A stretch of 47,666 nt of DNA from Litorimonas sp964435725. Lineage in GTDB: Bacteria; Pseudomonadota; Alphaproteobacteria; Caulobacterales; Maricaulaceae. Shown here piece by piece: positions 26,777 to 35,935 of this stretch. The notes under the pieces are model-generated. The model had not been told where the DNA came from. It did no database searches and saw nothing but the letters and a program-made list of their open reading frames with translations. How positions within the stretch are numbered: position 1 is the first letter of the stretch; every line of letters starts with the position of its first letter. The DNA is taken from contig CAYTAJ010000013.1 in NCBI GenBank assembly GCA_964435725.1, positions 1-47,666 on the forward strand, written 5' to 3'. Made by a program: the position numbers and the translations under genes.

Positions 26777-28227
26777 GACGCTATCGCCTTATCATGTGGT
26801 TTTCGTTTCGCCTTCATTTCAGCATCAAAGAGGTCGATTACTTTTTGTGCCTGTGCCTTGAACGCGTCTCCGCGCACTTCGAAATTCGGGAATTGGTCAA
26901 AACTTGCACAGGCGGGGGCCAAGAGGATGATGGGGTTTTTGGCTTTGGACAAAAGCGCATCTCGCGTCGCGCACATCACTGCCATACCTAATTCACCGGA
27001 TACTTTATAATCTACTTTCTCTTTAATAAGTGTCTTGGCGAATTGCTTTGATGACTCACCGATCAAATAAGCTTTTTTGATATTCTTCATATAGGGGCTG
27101 AGCGATTCAATACCGCCCTCTTTCGCTACACCGCCTGCAATCCAGAAAATCTCATCATAGCTTTTAAGCGCCTGCTCGGCCGCATCTGCATTCGTCGCTT
27201 TGCTGTCATTGACGAAACGCACTTTGCCGGCTTTACCGACCGTTTCCATACGATGGGCCAATCCCGGAAAGCTTAGAATGGCTTTGCCAATATCGCGCGG
27301 ACGCAAACCCAGCGATTGAACAGCGGCAAAAGCAGCGGCGGCATTTTGCCAATTATGTTGTCCCTCCAGAGCCTGGGCTTTTTTAACGTCACAAATCTCT
27401 TCAACACGGGCGCCCTGTGTTGAGAATAGCTTACCGCCCAGAACGAAAACACCGGAACCGATTGAGCGCTTAGCCGAGATTGGTACGACTTCATTATTCT
27501 TTTCCGCCAGTAACTCACACAACAGAGCTTTGCCGTTTTCATCATCTGTCCCAATCACAGCCGTATCAGTGTACTTCTGATTAAGGAAAATACGCTTTTT
27601 GGCATTGCCATAGCCTTCCATATCCCCGTGTCGGTCAAGATGGTCAGGGCTCAAATTAAGATAAACGGCCGCATTAGCGCGCAAGGAATATGTGCGCTCT
27701 AATTGATAGGAAGACAGCTCAATCACAAAATAAGAGCCCGAGTGCATACGATCTAAATCTAAAACACCACGGCCAATATTGCCCCCAATTTGGGCATCTT
27801 TCCCGCAAGTGTTCAGAATATGCCCTATCAGGGCTGTGGTTGTCGATTTTCCATTTGTACCTGTGATAGCCACAATTTTTGGACGGCTGTCTTCGGGAAT
27901 AGCACTCACTTCTCGTGCTAAAATCTCGATATCACAAATTATTGGCACATCCGCTTTTTGTGCAAGTTCTGCTGACCAATGCGGCTTGGGTAAATGATGT
28001 GGTACACCAGGTGATAAAACAAGTGCATCAATCTCTGACCAATTCGCGGATTGTAGATCACCAATCGTCACACCTTGCGCCTCTGCACTTTGGCGAGCCT
28101 CTTCGCGGTCATCCCATGCCAGCACATCTGCTCCGCCCGCCTGAAGAGACAGAGCCGCCGTAATCCCCGTGCGACCCAAACCGAAGACCGCAAGCGTTTG
28201 TTTCGCAAATTGTGCCGCTTTAATCAT
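26773..28227 (-). CDS. murD: UDP-MurNAc-L-Ala-D-Glu ligase
   Basis: Adds D-glutamate, second Mur ligase, 484 residues. The N-terminal Rossmann segment LAVFGLGRTGITAALSL, the P-loop AITGTNGKSTTTALIGH, LSSYQLERT and the NLSPDHLDRHGDMEGY region are all family hallmarks. RFVNDSKATNADA in the C-terminal domain contacts ADP. Its start is 5 bases from the mraY stop and its stop overlaps ftsW by 4 bases. Confidence 0.97.
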   Translation of the reverse strand: MIKAAQFAKQTLAVFGLGRTGITAALSLQAGGADVLAWDDREEARQSAEAQGVTIGDLQSANWSEIDALVLSPGVPHHLPKPHWSAELAQKADVPIICDIEILAREVSAIPEDSRPKIVAITGTNGKSTTTALIGHILNTCGKDAQIGGNIGRGVLDLDRMHSGSYFVIELSSYQLERTYSLRANAAVYLNLSPDHLDRHGDMEGYGNAKKRIFLNQKYTDTAVIGTDDENGKALLCELLAEKNNEVVPISAKRSIGSGVFVLGGKLFSTQGARVEEICDVKKAQALEGQHNWQNAAAAFAAVQSLGLRPRDIGKAILSFPGLAHRMETVGKAGKVRFVNDSKATNADAAEQALKSYDEIFWIAGGVAKEGGIESLSPYMKNIKKAYLIGESSKQFAKTLIKEKVDYKVSGELGMAVMCATRDALLSKAKNPIILLAPACASFDQFPNFEVRGDAFKAQAQKVIDLFDAEMKAKRKPHDKAIAS

Positions 28228-28232
28228 ATCTC

Positions 28233-29327
28233 TTACCGCAGCTTCAATGTGGACAATCCGATCAAAGCCAAGATGATAGCAATGATCCAGAAACGAATGA
28301 CGATAGTGGGTTCAGCCCACCCTTTTTTCTCAAAATGATGATGGATAGGTGCCATGCGGAAGACCCGTTTGCCGGTTAACTTAAAGCTTGCCACCTGAAC
28401 GATGACGGATACAGCCTCTAAAACGAAAAGCCCCCCGATAATCGCTAAAACGATTTCGTGTTTAATCGCCACAGCCGTCGTCCCAAGCGCGCCGCCCAAT
28501 GCCAATGACCCTGTGTCACCCATAAAGACCATAGCTGGTGGTGCGTTAAACCAGAGGAAGCCAAGGGACGCGCCAATAATCGCGCCCAAGAAAATCGTAA
28601 TCTCAGCACTGCCCGGCACAAAAGGAACGCCCAGATAGTTCGAGAAAATCGCATTACCGACGAGATAAGCAATGAAAGCCAAGCTCATACACGCAATCAT
28701 AACCGGCACGATGGCGAGACCATCCAACCCGTCAGTTAGGTTGACAGCATTGGCGGAGCCTACAATCACCAAACATCCAAAAGGAATGAAGAAGATACCG
28801 AGATTAATCGTGAAGTTTTTGAGCAGTGGAATAGCAAGACCTGTAGCGAAATCGCCTTCTTGTGGGAAGGCTGTTGTCAGTATCCAGACAGCGACAGCCG
28901 CAATAATAAATTCCAATAAGAGCCTTATTTTCCCGGAGAAACCTTTGTGTGACTGGCGAGACACTTTGAGATAGTCATCATAAAAACCAATTGCGCCGAA
29001 GCCCACAGTCACAAAAAACACAGTCCACAAGAACGGGCTTCGCAAATTACCCCATAACAATGTGGAAATTACAACAGCCAGAAGGATCATCAATCCGCCC
29101 ATGGTCGGTGTGCCCGCTTTAGCAATAATATGACTTTCCGGTCCGTCTTCGCGAATAGGCTGCCCCTTGCCTTGGCGTGCGCGCAAAGCATCAATCATGC
29201 GCGGGCCAAAAATAAAGCAGATAATGAGCGACGTCATTAGAGCACCGCCCACGCGAAAGGTTATGTAATTAAATAAATTAAACAGCTGAAAATCTTCAGC
29301 CAATGGCCCAAAAATCTCATATAACAT
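28233..29327 (-). CDS. mraY: Phospho-MurNAc-pentapeptide transferase
   Basis: Integral membrane enzyme that makes lipid I on undecaprenyl phosphate, 364 residues and about ten membrane segments. Active-site motifs: GFYDDYLKV, NAVNLTDGLDGLAI, MGDTGSLALG and APIHHHFEKKGWAE. The start shares one base with the murF stop. Confidence 0.98.
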   Translation of the reverse strand: MLYEIFGPLAEDFQLFNLFNYITFRVGGALMTSLIICFIFGPRMIDALRARQGKGQPIREDGPESHIIAKAGTPTMGGLMILLAVVISTLLWGNLRSPFLWTVFFVTVGFGAIGFYDDYLKVSRQSHKGFSGKIRLLLEFIIAAVAVWILTTAFPQEGDFATGLAIPLLKNFTINLGIFFIPFGCLVIVGSANAVNLTDGLDGLAIVPVMIACMSLAFIAYLVGNAIFSNYLGVPFVPGSAEITIFLGAIIGASLGFLWFNAPPAMVFMGDTGSLALGGALGTTAVAIKHEIVLAIIGGLFVLEAVSVIVQVASFKLTGKRVFRMAPIHHHFEKKGWAEPTIVIRFWIIAIILALIGLSTLKLR

Positions 29328-30682
29328 TAGCCGAACTCCCCTTTAAGGCGTTTCGACAACGCCCCCAGCCCCGTGGCATTTGAGCCTTTAATCATGACGA
29401 CATCGCCGTCTTCTATTTCTGACATGAGAGCTTCATAGGCTTCATCTGCATTATGCACCCAAGCGCCGCGTAAGGGTTGGGGTAAAGCCCCTCGTAGAGC
29501 CCGCATACATTCCCCTGTCACAATAACGCGTGAGACGCCGGCAGCTTCAATTGGGTCCGCTAACTCTGCATGTAGCTTGATTTCATTAGCGCCCAATTCA
29601 TACATGTCACCCAAAACAGCGAGACGACGCCCCGGTCTGTTTGAGAGTGCTGATAAAGCCGCGCGCATAGAGGCGGGGTTTGCATTATAGCTCTCATCAA
29701 TGAGTGTAACGGACTTACCCTCTATGTTCAAAAGCGTTTCATCACCGCGCCCTTCTGACGCCTTAATATTACCCAGTGCGTTTGCGGCTTTTTGTAAATC
29801 CACGCCTGATGCGAGAGCAACAGCAATACAGGCCGCCGCATTCATGGCCCAATGCTCGCCCGGAATTGGAATATCGAAATCTATCTTATCTGCACCGACT
29901 TGCAATTGTCCCTGCACTCCCTTCTCGGAAACGTCGGATGATAAAATACGAATATCGGCCTCAGCACTATGCCCAAAGGTAAGAACTTTACGCCCATCAG
30001 CCTTAGCCCGAATTTGAGGCGTGTAAGCATTATCAGCATTTAAAATCAGCGTACCGTCAGAAGGCAGACCTTCAATAATCTCTGCCTTTGCATCCGCAAT
30101 GGCTTCTACATTTGGGAATTGTGCTAAATGTGCCGGTGCTATTGTCGTAATTAGCGCAATTTCAGACCTTACCTTTTCAGTCAGCACACTAATCTCACCC
30201 GCATGGTTCATACCCATTTCAAACACACCGAAGTCTGTTGCTTTTGGCATTGATGCCAAAGTCAACGGGACACCCCAGTGATTGTTGAAAGACTTTTTTG
30301 ACCAGTGCACAGCGCCAAAACTGGCAAACATAACGGCCAGAGCATCTTTAACGCTCGTCTTACCAACGCTCCCCGTCACACCTATTCGTAAAGCATTTGA
30401 CCGTACTCTCGCAGCCGTCGCCATTGCATTTAATGCCTCTAGCGTATCTTTGACTTGAACATGCGGCGTGTCAGATAGCGGACGATCACTTAACGTCCCT
30501 GCTGCACCTGCTTGTATGGCTTGGGGAATAAAATCATGGCCATCGCGCGCGTCTTTTAGGGGGATGAACAAAGCCCCTTTTTCCAGACTGCGCGTATCAA
30601 TAGACAGGCTTTCTACGGCAAATTCTGAAACAGCTTTTCCGCCTGTTGCTTCTGCAATTTCTTTTGACGTCCAAAGGCTCAT
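29327..30682 (-). CDS. murF: UDP-MurNAc-tripeptide D-Ala-D-Ala ligase
   Basis: Completes the pentapeptide by adding D-Ala-D-Ala, 451 residues. P-loop GVTGSVGKTSVKDALAVMF, KSFNNHWGVPLTLASMP, FEMGMNHAGEISVLT and DESYNANPASMRAAL are diagnostic. It overlaps murE by 4 bases (ATGA) and shares one base with mraY. Confidence 0.98.
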   Translation of the reverse strand: MSLWTSKEIAEATGGKAVSEFAVESLSIDTRSLEKGALFIPLKDARDGHDFIPQAIQAGAAGTLSDRPLSDTPHVQVKDTLEALNAMATAARVRSNALRIGVTGSVGKTSVKDALAVMFASFGAVHWSKKSFNNHWGVPLTLASMPKATDFGVFEMGMNHAGEISVLTEKVRSEIALITTIAPAHLAQFPNVEAIADAKAEIIEGLPSDGTLILNADNAYTPQIRAKADGRKVLTFGHSAEADIRILSSDVSEKGVQGQLQVGADKIDFDIPIPGEHWAMNAAACIAVALASGVDLQKAANALGNIKASEGRGDETLLNIEGKSVTLIDESYNANPASMRAALSALSNRPGRRLAVLGDMYELGANEIKLHAELADPIEAAGVSRVIVTGECMRALRGALPQPLRGAWVHNADEAYEALMSEIEDGDVVMIKGSNATGLGALSKRLKGEFG

Positions 30683-32097
30683 GATCGTGCCTCTGCCAAG
30701 ATTCTGCGCGCCACGTCTACGTCCGAAAACGGAATGACTTCCGTTCCGATTATTTGCCCTTGTTCGTGGCCTTTGCCTGCAATGACCAGACAGTCTTTCG
30801 GCTCTAAGCGTTCTATGCCTAGTCGAATAGCCTCTTCCCGATCCCCGATATTTTGCGCCTCTGGACAGCCTTTCATCACAGCCTCACGAATGGCTACGGG
30901 ATCTTCTGTCCGTGGATTATCATCCGTGACAATTACATCATCGGCGAGCTTTGCGGCCACCGCGCCCATCTTCGGCCGCTTATCCGGATCGCGGTCCCCA
31001 CCGCATCCAAAAACAATCACAACTTTGCCCATCGTATGCGGGCGAACTGACCGCAGGAGTTTGTCCAAACCATCTTCTGTATGGGCAAAGTCAACGAATA
31101 CTGGTGCGCCTTCTGCTGTTTGTCCGGCTGGCTCCAAACGCCCTGCTACACCTTTTAAACTCTCTAGTCCTTGCAGACCTTGCTCTAAGCTCACGCCTGT
31201 CTGGAGCGCTAAGGCCAAAGCTTGCACGGCATTCAAGGATTGAAATTCCCCTGCCAATGGTAAATTCACCTTATAGCGCTGACCGTCAATAATCAGAGTA
31301 ATATCTTGAGATGCGGCATGGGGCATAATCTCCGCAATACGGATGTCATCGCCATGCCATCCAATTGTTGTGATAGTCTGACCTCGCATTTCGCTGCGAC
31401 GCGCCAATTCTTTGCCGTAATCCCCATCGATATTAATAATAACGGGTGCATCTGACGGCGTTAATTCAGAAAAAAGACGCGCTTTCGCTTCAAAATAATC
31501 ATCCATATCTTTGTGATAATCGAAATGATCTTGCGTCAAATTTGAAAATCCCGAAGCCACGACATCAACGGCATCCATACGGTATTGCACCAAACCGTGC
31601 GAAGAGGCTTCCATAGCGGCATGAGTCACACCCTGCTGTGCCAATTCATTCAGCGTTTTGTGCAAGGCCACCGCATCCGGCGTCGTATGGGACATGGGCG
31701 CATAGCCCTTTGATGACATAACGCCGAGCGTCCCAAAACACGCGGCTTCCAATCCTGCACTGGCCCAAATTTGGCGAAGGAACTCAACTGTTGAGCTTTT
31801 ACCATTCGTCCCCGTCATAGCCACAAGCGTCTTGGGCTGGCCAGGGAAGAAAGCCCGCGCCATTTTCGCATAACGCAAACGCGGATTTTCATCTGCAATC
31901 AATGGAACATTATCCGTTTCAGTCCCCGACAAAGCAATAACAGCGACTGCGCCTTTCTCAATCGCTTGTGGAATATAGTCCCGCCCATCGACGACAGTTC
32001 CAGGCAACGCCGCGAATATCATACCGGGCTGCACAGACCGGCTATCGCAAGTCACGCCTATTGCCTTGAGAGATTTGATAAGTTCCATATCTCTCAT
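30679..32097 (-). CDS. murE: UDP-MurNAc-tripeptide synthetase, meso-DAP type
   Basis: Third Mur ligase, 472 residues. P-loop MTGTNGKSSTVEFLRQIW and the substrate motif DDNPRTEDP, which in this family marks use of meso-diaminopimelate rather than lysine, so the wall is expected to be of the Gram-negative DAP type. The N-terminal domain (SLKAIGVTCDSRSVQPGMIFAALPG) is slightly shorter than in many homologues. Starts as ATGA overlapping the ftsI stop. Confidence 0.97.
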   Translation of the reverse strand: MRDMELIKSLKAIGVTCDSRSVQPGMIFAALPGTVVDGRDYIPQAIEKGAVAVIALSGTETDNVPLIADENPRLRYAKMARAFFPGQPKTLVAMTGTNGKSSTVEFLRQIWASAGLEAACFGTLGVMSSKGYAPMSHTTPDAVALHKTLNELAQQGVTHAAMEASSHGLVQYRMDAVDVVASGFSNLTQDHFDYHKDMDDYFEAKARLFSELTPSDAPVIINIDGDYGKELARRSEMRGQTITTIGWHGDDIRIAEIMPHAASQDITLIIDGQRYKVNLPLAGEFQSLNAVQALALALQTGVSLEQGLQGLESLKGVAGRLEPAGQTAEGAPVFVDFAHTEDGLDKLLRSVRPHTMGKVVIVFGCGGDRDPDKRPKMGAVAAKLADDVIVTDDNPRTEDPVAIREAVMKGCPEAQNIGDREEAIRLGIERLEPKDCLVIAGKGHEQGQIIGTEVIPFSDVDVARRILAEARS

Positions 32098-33758
32098 CGC
32101 AGAGCCTCCTGTGATGAAGCTGCGATCTTTGGAACATCTCTCGCACCTGGCAACATAGGGCCAATGCGCTCAATAATCCGCCCTGCCGTCGGCGCGGCAT
32201 TCCAACCCGCTGTTGCATAACCAAAAGTGCCTTCAATGGCTTTGGGCTCATCAAATGTTACCATCAAGACATAGCGCGGGTCAGAGTGAGGAAAAGCCGC
32301 AATGAAAGACGTCACAAGGCGATCACCATCATAGCCACCGGCGATTGGCTTCTCCGCCGTTCCGGTTTTTCCCATAACGCCGAACCCAGGCACATCCGCT
32401 CGACCGCCTGTTCCCTGAGTCACAACGGCCCGCATCATATGGCGCATATCTTCTGAAACGTCAGACGAAAATACGCGGTGGGTAAGCTCTTTATTGGCCG
32501 CACTGCGTCGTAAAATCGTAGGGGTCACATAAACACCATCATTGAGCATCGCCCCCGTCGCGACCGCAAGAGAGAGCGGCGTCACAGATAAACCATGACC
32601 ATAAGACACCGTGACAGTTGCCATTTCGCCCCAGCGGTCTTGGATTTGTGGACGGGCACTTTCTGCCAATTCGAACGGCACACGATTAAGCAACCCTAAT
32701 TGACGCAAATGCTCTTGCTGTCGGTCTGCCCCGATACGCTGCGCTATCATCGCTGTACCTCGATTAGAACTTTCAGCGAGAACGCCGGTCATATTGAGCG
32801 GTACGTCGGAGGGGTGATCATCACGAATATATTTGTTTAAAACGCGATATGGTTTTTGCACTTCAAACAACTCCTCTTTGTCAGCAACACCATCCTCCAA
32901 AGCCATCGCCATTGTCAGCGGCTTGAAGACTGAACCAAGGTCATAAGTAGACATTGAGGCATGATTAAAGCGGGTTTCAGGCAATGTTGCGCCCGGCACA
33001 TTCGGGTCAAAGTTTGGAAGAGATACCATAGAAATAATCTCGCCCGATTTCATATCCAACACGACAGCCGCATTCGATAAGGCATCAAATCGCTCAAGTT
33101 CTTCCGCCAGTATATCTGTTACGGCATGTTGGACACGCATATCGACTGCCAAAGCGACAGACGGTGACTGCTCTTCTGTCAATCGGCCATTCAAAGCGCG
33201 CTCGACACCCGCAACACCCTGCATATCCACATCTGTAAACCCGACGACATGAGACGCTAATTGCCCGCGAGGATAGACGCGCTTTGACTCCATTCGGAAA
33301 TCCAACCCGGGAAGGCCTAAATTAAAAACATCTTGTTTTTCTTTCGGCGTAAGGCCGCGCTCAACCCAAACGAAATGCCTGTCACGGCTTAACTTTTCTT
33401 CCAAGACTTTAACATCAAGGTTGGGACGAATAGCGGCCAACTGAAATGCCGTTTCCTTTGGATCCCAAATCCGACGGGGTTCAGCATAAAGCGAATATGT
33501 TTCCAGTGTCGTTGCCAACAACTCACCGTTTCGATCCGTAAGGTCAGCGCGATAAACTGAAATAGCTTCGGGTAATTGCGCAACATGTTTTTCTGGCGCG
33601 AAAAGCGAAATCTCTGCCAGCCTTACAATGACCAACCCCAAAACAAACAAATAGGCAAATACCCCAATACGAATACGAATACGCCCTTCGGAAACGGCAG
33701 CAAACTCGTCATCTGCCACCTCCATCGTTTGTGCATTAAGGGATTGAAGGTCAGTCAT
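32094..33758 (-). CDS. ftsI: Division transpeptidase FtsI (PBP3)
   Basis: Class B penicillin-binding protein cross-linking septal peptidoglycan, 554 residues from ATG 33758 (the frame is open to 33803, inside ftsL, but MTDLQS gives the usual short cytoplasmic tail). One membrane segment near residues 32-52, a pedestal domain, then the transpeptidase with SxxK in GSVFKP, SxN in AESSNRG and KTG in MGKTGTAEKP. It overlaps the ftsL stop by 8 bases and murE by 4. Confidence 0.97.
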   Translation of the reverse strand: MTDLQSLNAQTMEVADDEFAAVSEGRIRIRIGVFAYLFVLGLVIVRLAEISLFAPEKHVAQLPEAISVYRADLTDRNGELLATTLETYSLYAEPRRIWDPKETAFQLAAIRPNLDVKVLEEKLSRDRHFVWVERGLTPKEKQDVFNLGLPGLDFRMESKRVYPRGQLASHVVGFTDVDMQGVAGVERALNGRLTEEQSPSVALAVDMRVQHAVTDILAEELERFDALSNAAVVLDMKSGEIISMVSLPNFDPNVPGATLPETRFNHASMSTYDLGSVFKPLTMAMALEDGVADKEELFEVQKPYRVLNKYIRDDHPSDVPLNMTGVLAESSNRGTAMIAQRIGADRQQEHLRQLGLLNRVPFELAESARPQIQDRWGEMATVTVSYGHGLSVTPLSLAVATGAMLNDGVYVTPTILRRSAANKELTHRVFSSDVSEDMRHMMRAVVTQGTGGRADVPGFGVMGKTGTAEKPIAGGYDGDRLVTSFIAAFPHSDPRYVLMVTFDEPKAIEGTFGYATAGWNAAPTAGRIIERIGPMLPGARDVPKIAASSQEALR

Positions 33759-34098
33759 CTGTGACACTCTCCAATTCCGCTTCTCGTAAAGGAAGTTCCT
33801 CACTCAGAGCATTGAGAGTTATTGTGTTTTTGACCGCGATAGGCGCCAAATCTAAATGCTCACGCGATAATTTCGATAAACGCTCCGGACTTTGTCGATA
33901 AGCCAATTCAGCTTCCAAAACGGCAATCGCCGCTTCCTCAGACGCAATCGCACGCTCGAGTGAGCGCACTTCATTCTTCGCCGTTTGGGATTGGGTCTTC
34001 ACATAAAACAAACAAACGGTCAGCGCGACGCCGATAACAAACAAAACAAAGGCTGTCAGACGCTTACTGGCTGAAGGGTTATGGGCGTAGGTACTCAT
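33751..34098 (-). CDS. ftsL: Cell division protein FtsL
   Basis: 115-residue bitopic divisome protein: short basic N-terminus, one membrane segment (about residues 13-32, LTAFVLFVIGVALTVCLFYV), then a periplasmic coiled coil (AKNEVRSLERAIASEEAAIAVLEAELAYRQ). Identity comes from this architecture and its position between rsmH and ftsI; FtsL sequences are poorly conserved. Start overlaps the rsmH stop by 4 bases. Confidence 0.9.
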   Translation of the reverse strand: MSTYAHNPSASKRLTAFVLFVIGVALTVCLFYVKTQSQTAKNEVRSLERAIASEEAAIAVLEAELAYRQSPERLSKLSREHLDLAPIAVKNTITLNALSEELPLREAELESVTDD

Positions 34099-35075
34099 AA
34101 CATCGCCACCAAATCATCAAGATGCGGAACATGGCGTAAGGCTTGGTGCGTTAAGGGCCAAGCCTGCGCACGCGTCCGAATAGCCACACGCATCTTAGCA
34201 GAACGCGATCGCGGGTTCTCTGCAATTTCAGTTTTAGATGGCTTTGTCACGGATCGCTTGGGAAGCGAGAAACTTGGCTCAGGCCCGTCTCGTTCAACAA
34301 CTGGCGCGTAGCGTGAACCACCCTCCACTTCTCCTGCGCGTTCGCGGAAAAAAGATTTCACAATTTTGTCTTCCAGAGAATGAAACGTGACAACAATCAA
34401 TCGCCCATCCGGTGCCAATTGTTTTTCAGCCGCTTGGAGGGCTCTGAACAACTCACCTAACTCGTCATTGACGAAAATGCGCAAGGCCTGAAACACCTTT
34501 GTCGCCGGATGCGTTTTCCCTCTACGCCCCAACGCCTTTTCCAGAATATCCGCCAATTGGGACGTACGCGTGATTGGCTCGGCCTCTCTCGCCTCAATAA
34601 TCATTTTTGCCGCATGACGGGCCCGCGCCTCTTCTCCATAAAATCGGAAAAGCTGCTCTAATTGTTTCTGGGATAAATGGGTCACAGCATCAGCGGCAGA
34701 GGGACCTGATTGGCTCATGCGCATATCAAGCGGCCCATCTCGCATAAATGAAAAGCCACGCTCGCCTTCATCAAGTTGCATTGAGGATACACCAATATCC
34801 AACACCACAGCATCAACAGGGGCGAGCCCAAGCTCATCCATTTTTGAAAAAGGCGTTTGAATCAATTTAAAACGGGGCGCATATTGCACCGAGAGTTCAG
34901 AGGCTCTGGCAGAAACATTCGGATCGCGGTCTAAACCAATAACGTGGCAATCCGCAGCTTTTAGAAAAGCTTCACTATAACCACCATTGCCAAATGTACC
35001 ATCTATATAGACCTCGCCTGACTTGGGGCTCAGCCCGTCAATAACTTCAGGCAACATGACAGGGTAATGTTTCAT
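34095..35075 (-). CDS. rsmH: 16S rRNA m4C1402 methyltransferase
   Basis: SAM-dependent methyltransferase acting on 16S rRNA C1402 (also called mraW), 326 residues. The N-terminal block HYPVMLPEVIDGL, SAM motif YIDGTFGNGGYSEAFL, VVLDIGVSSMQLDEGERGFSFMRDGPLDMRM and the C-terminal LIVVTFHSLEDKIVKSFF are diagnostic. Overlaps mraZ by 4 bases. Confidence 0.98.
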   Translation of the reverse strand: MKHYPVMLPEVIDGLSPKSGEVYIDGTFGNGGYSEAFLKAADCHVIGLDRDPNVSARASELSVQYAPRFKLIQTPFSKMDELGLAPVDAVVLDIGVSSMQLDEGERGFSFMRDGPLDMRMSQSGPSAADAVTHLSQKQLEQLFRFYGEEARARHAAKMIIEAREAEPITRTSQLADILEKALGRRGKTHPATKVFQALRIFVNDELGELFRALQAAEKQLAPDGRLIVVTFHSLEDKIVKSFFRERAGEVEGGSRYAPVVERDGPEPSFSLPKRSVTKPSKTEIAENPRSRSAKMRVAIRTRAQAWPLTHQALRHVPHLDDLVAML

Positions 35076-35548
35076 CGAACACTCCCTGACGGAGCGCCAA
35101 TTTGTGAGCTAGCAGGCTTAAGACGGTGACGATGCTCTTTCGCCAATTTACGCATTTGCTCTGCGCGCTCTTCATGAGCTGCAGGTGACCAAATTTCAAA
35201 ACGACGCCCCAATCCAACAAATGTGACATGGCCATTCAAGCCTGCATAATCATGTAAATCTTTTGGCAAAGAAATACGACCGCCCGTATCAAATTGTAGA
35301 GGACGGCTGGCCGCAAAAATTGCGCGCTGCAAAGCGATGCGCCCTTCATCATAATAATCCAAGCTATCAAGTGAGCGCTGATACTCCTCCATCAGCGCAA
35401 TGCCGCCACCTTCTAGATAGGGACCATCAAAGCTTGGCCAAACAACAATACCATCAAAGCCGGAGTTTGAAACGACCGCACGGAAATCCGCAGGGACGGA
35501 TACGCGCCCCTTGGCATCAACCTTATTTGTCACACTCGACAAAAACAT
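35072..35548 (-). CDS. mraZ: Transcriptional regulator MraZ
   Basis: First gene of the dcw cluster; DNA-binding regulator that in E. coli represses its own operon. 158 residues from ATG 35548 behind a strong GGAGGG ribosome site; the open frame upstream to 35584 is not family-like. Two SpoVT/AbrB-type swapped-hairpin domains are visible: NKVDAKGRVSVPADFRAVV and FDTGGRISLPKDLHDYAGL. Its expected operator, three TGGGA repeats, lies 48-72 bases upstream. Confidence 0.97.
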   Translation of the reverse strand: MFLSSVTNKVDAKGRVSVPADFRAVVSNSGFDGIVVWPSFDGPYLEGGGIALMEEYQRSLDSLDYYDEGRIALQRAIFAASRPLQFDTGGRISLPKDLHDYAGLNGHVTFVGLGRRFEIWSPAAHEERAEQMRKLAKEHRHRLKPASSQIGAPSGSVR

Positions 35549-35595
35549 GATTTCCCTCCGAGCCCCAGCAAAATGCCGCCACAAAAGCTCTTATT

Positions 35596-35620
35596 TGGGA
35601 TAACATGGGATTTTATGGGA
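35596..35620. promoter_or_regulatory. MraZ operator: three TGGGA direct repeats
   Basis: TGGGA at 35596, 35606 and 35616, each separated by 5 bases, giving an exact 10-bp period. This matches the TGGGN-N5 repeat box known to be bound by MraZ in E. coli. A degenerate unit TGCCA continues the phase at 35626. The repeats read TGGGA on the strand opposite to mraZ. They lie 48 bases upstream of the mraZ start, fitting autoregulation. Confidence 0.8.
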
Positions 35621-35659
35621 TACAATGCCAATTTAGGGATTTATTAGCCATAAATCGTC

Positions 35660-35822
35660 TTTTCCACACTGTTTATAACTCTGTGGATAACCTCAGATAG
35701 AAGAGTGATAACAAAGGGTTAAAGAAGGGTTTAAGAAGTCTTAAAGACGAAGCGTTGGATAGCCGCTCTATTGATGTAGGACGACCCTGTAGTTTTCTCA
35801 AAATTACATAAGTTGTGGATAG
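35660..35822. promoter_or_regulatory. Cluster of three DnaA-box-like sites
   Basis: TTTTCCACA (35660-35668), the perfect box TTATCCACA on the minus strand (35682-35690), and CTATCCACA on the minus strand (35814-35822). They sit in the 387-base divergent region between mraZ and the coiled-coil gene, together with three TTAA half-sites (35719, 35731, 35741) at spacings of 8 and 6 and a GACTC (GANTC) at 35862. Apart from these and the MraZ repeats nothing else is recognised in this intergenic region. DnaA binding is inferred. Confidence 0.5.
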
Positions 35823-35935
35823 GATGAGTTGCCCCACACCTTTTTCAGACCCGCCTCTTGCGACTCATCTCACAAATGTTTCTCTAATTTAGGGTAAATT
35901 CGCAGCCTTTGCGAAATCGAGACATTGGGGACGAC

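Noticed and set aside
30734..31292. Plus-strand ORFs of 169 and 113 codons inside murE
   Set aside because: Complementary-strand shadows of a clearly functional Mur ligase; Ser/Pro/Arg-rich composition typical of shadows.
35719..35744. CtrA box near mraZ
   Set aside because: The three TTAA half-sites are spaced by 8 and 6 bases, not the required 7.
35585..35935. Chromosomal replication origin, because of DnaA boxes and AT-rich sequence
   Set aside because: Only three boxes, no clear AT-rich unwinding repeats, and no dnaA, hemE, parAB or gidA nearby; a DnaA-controlled promoter is simpler.
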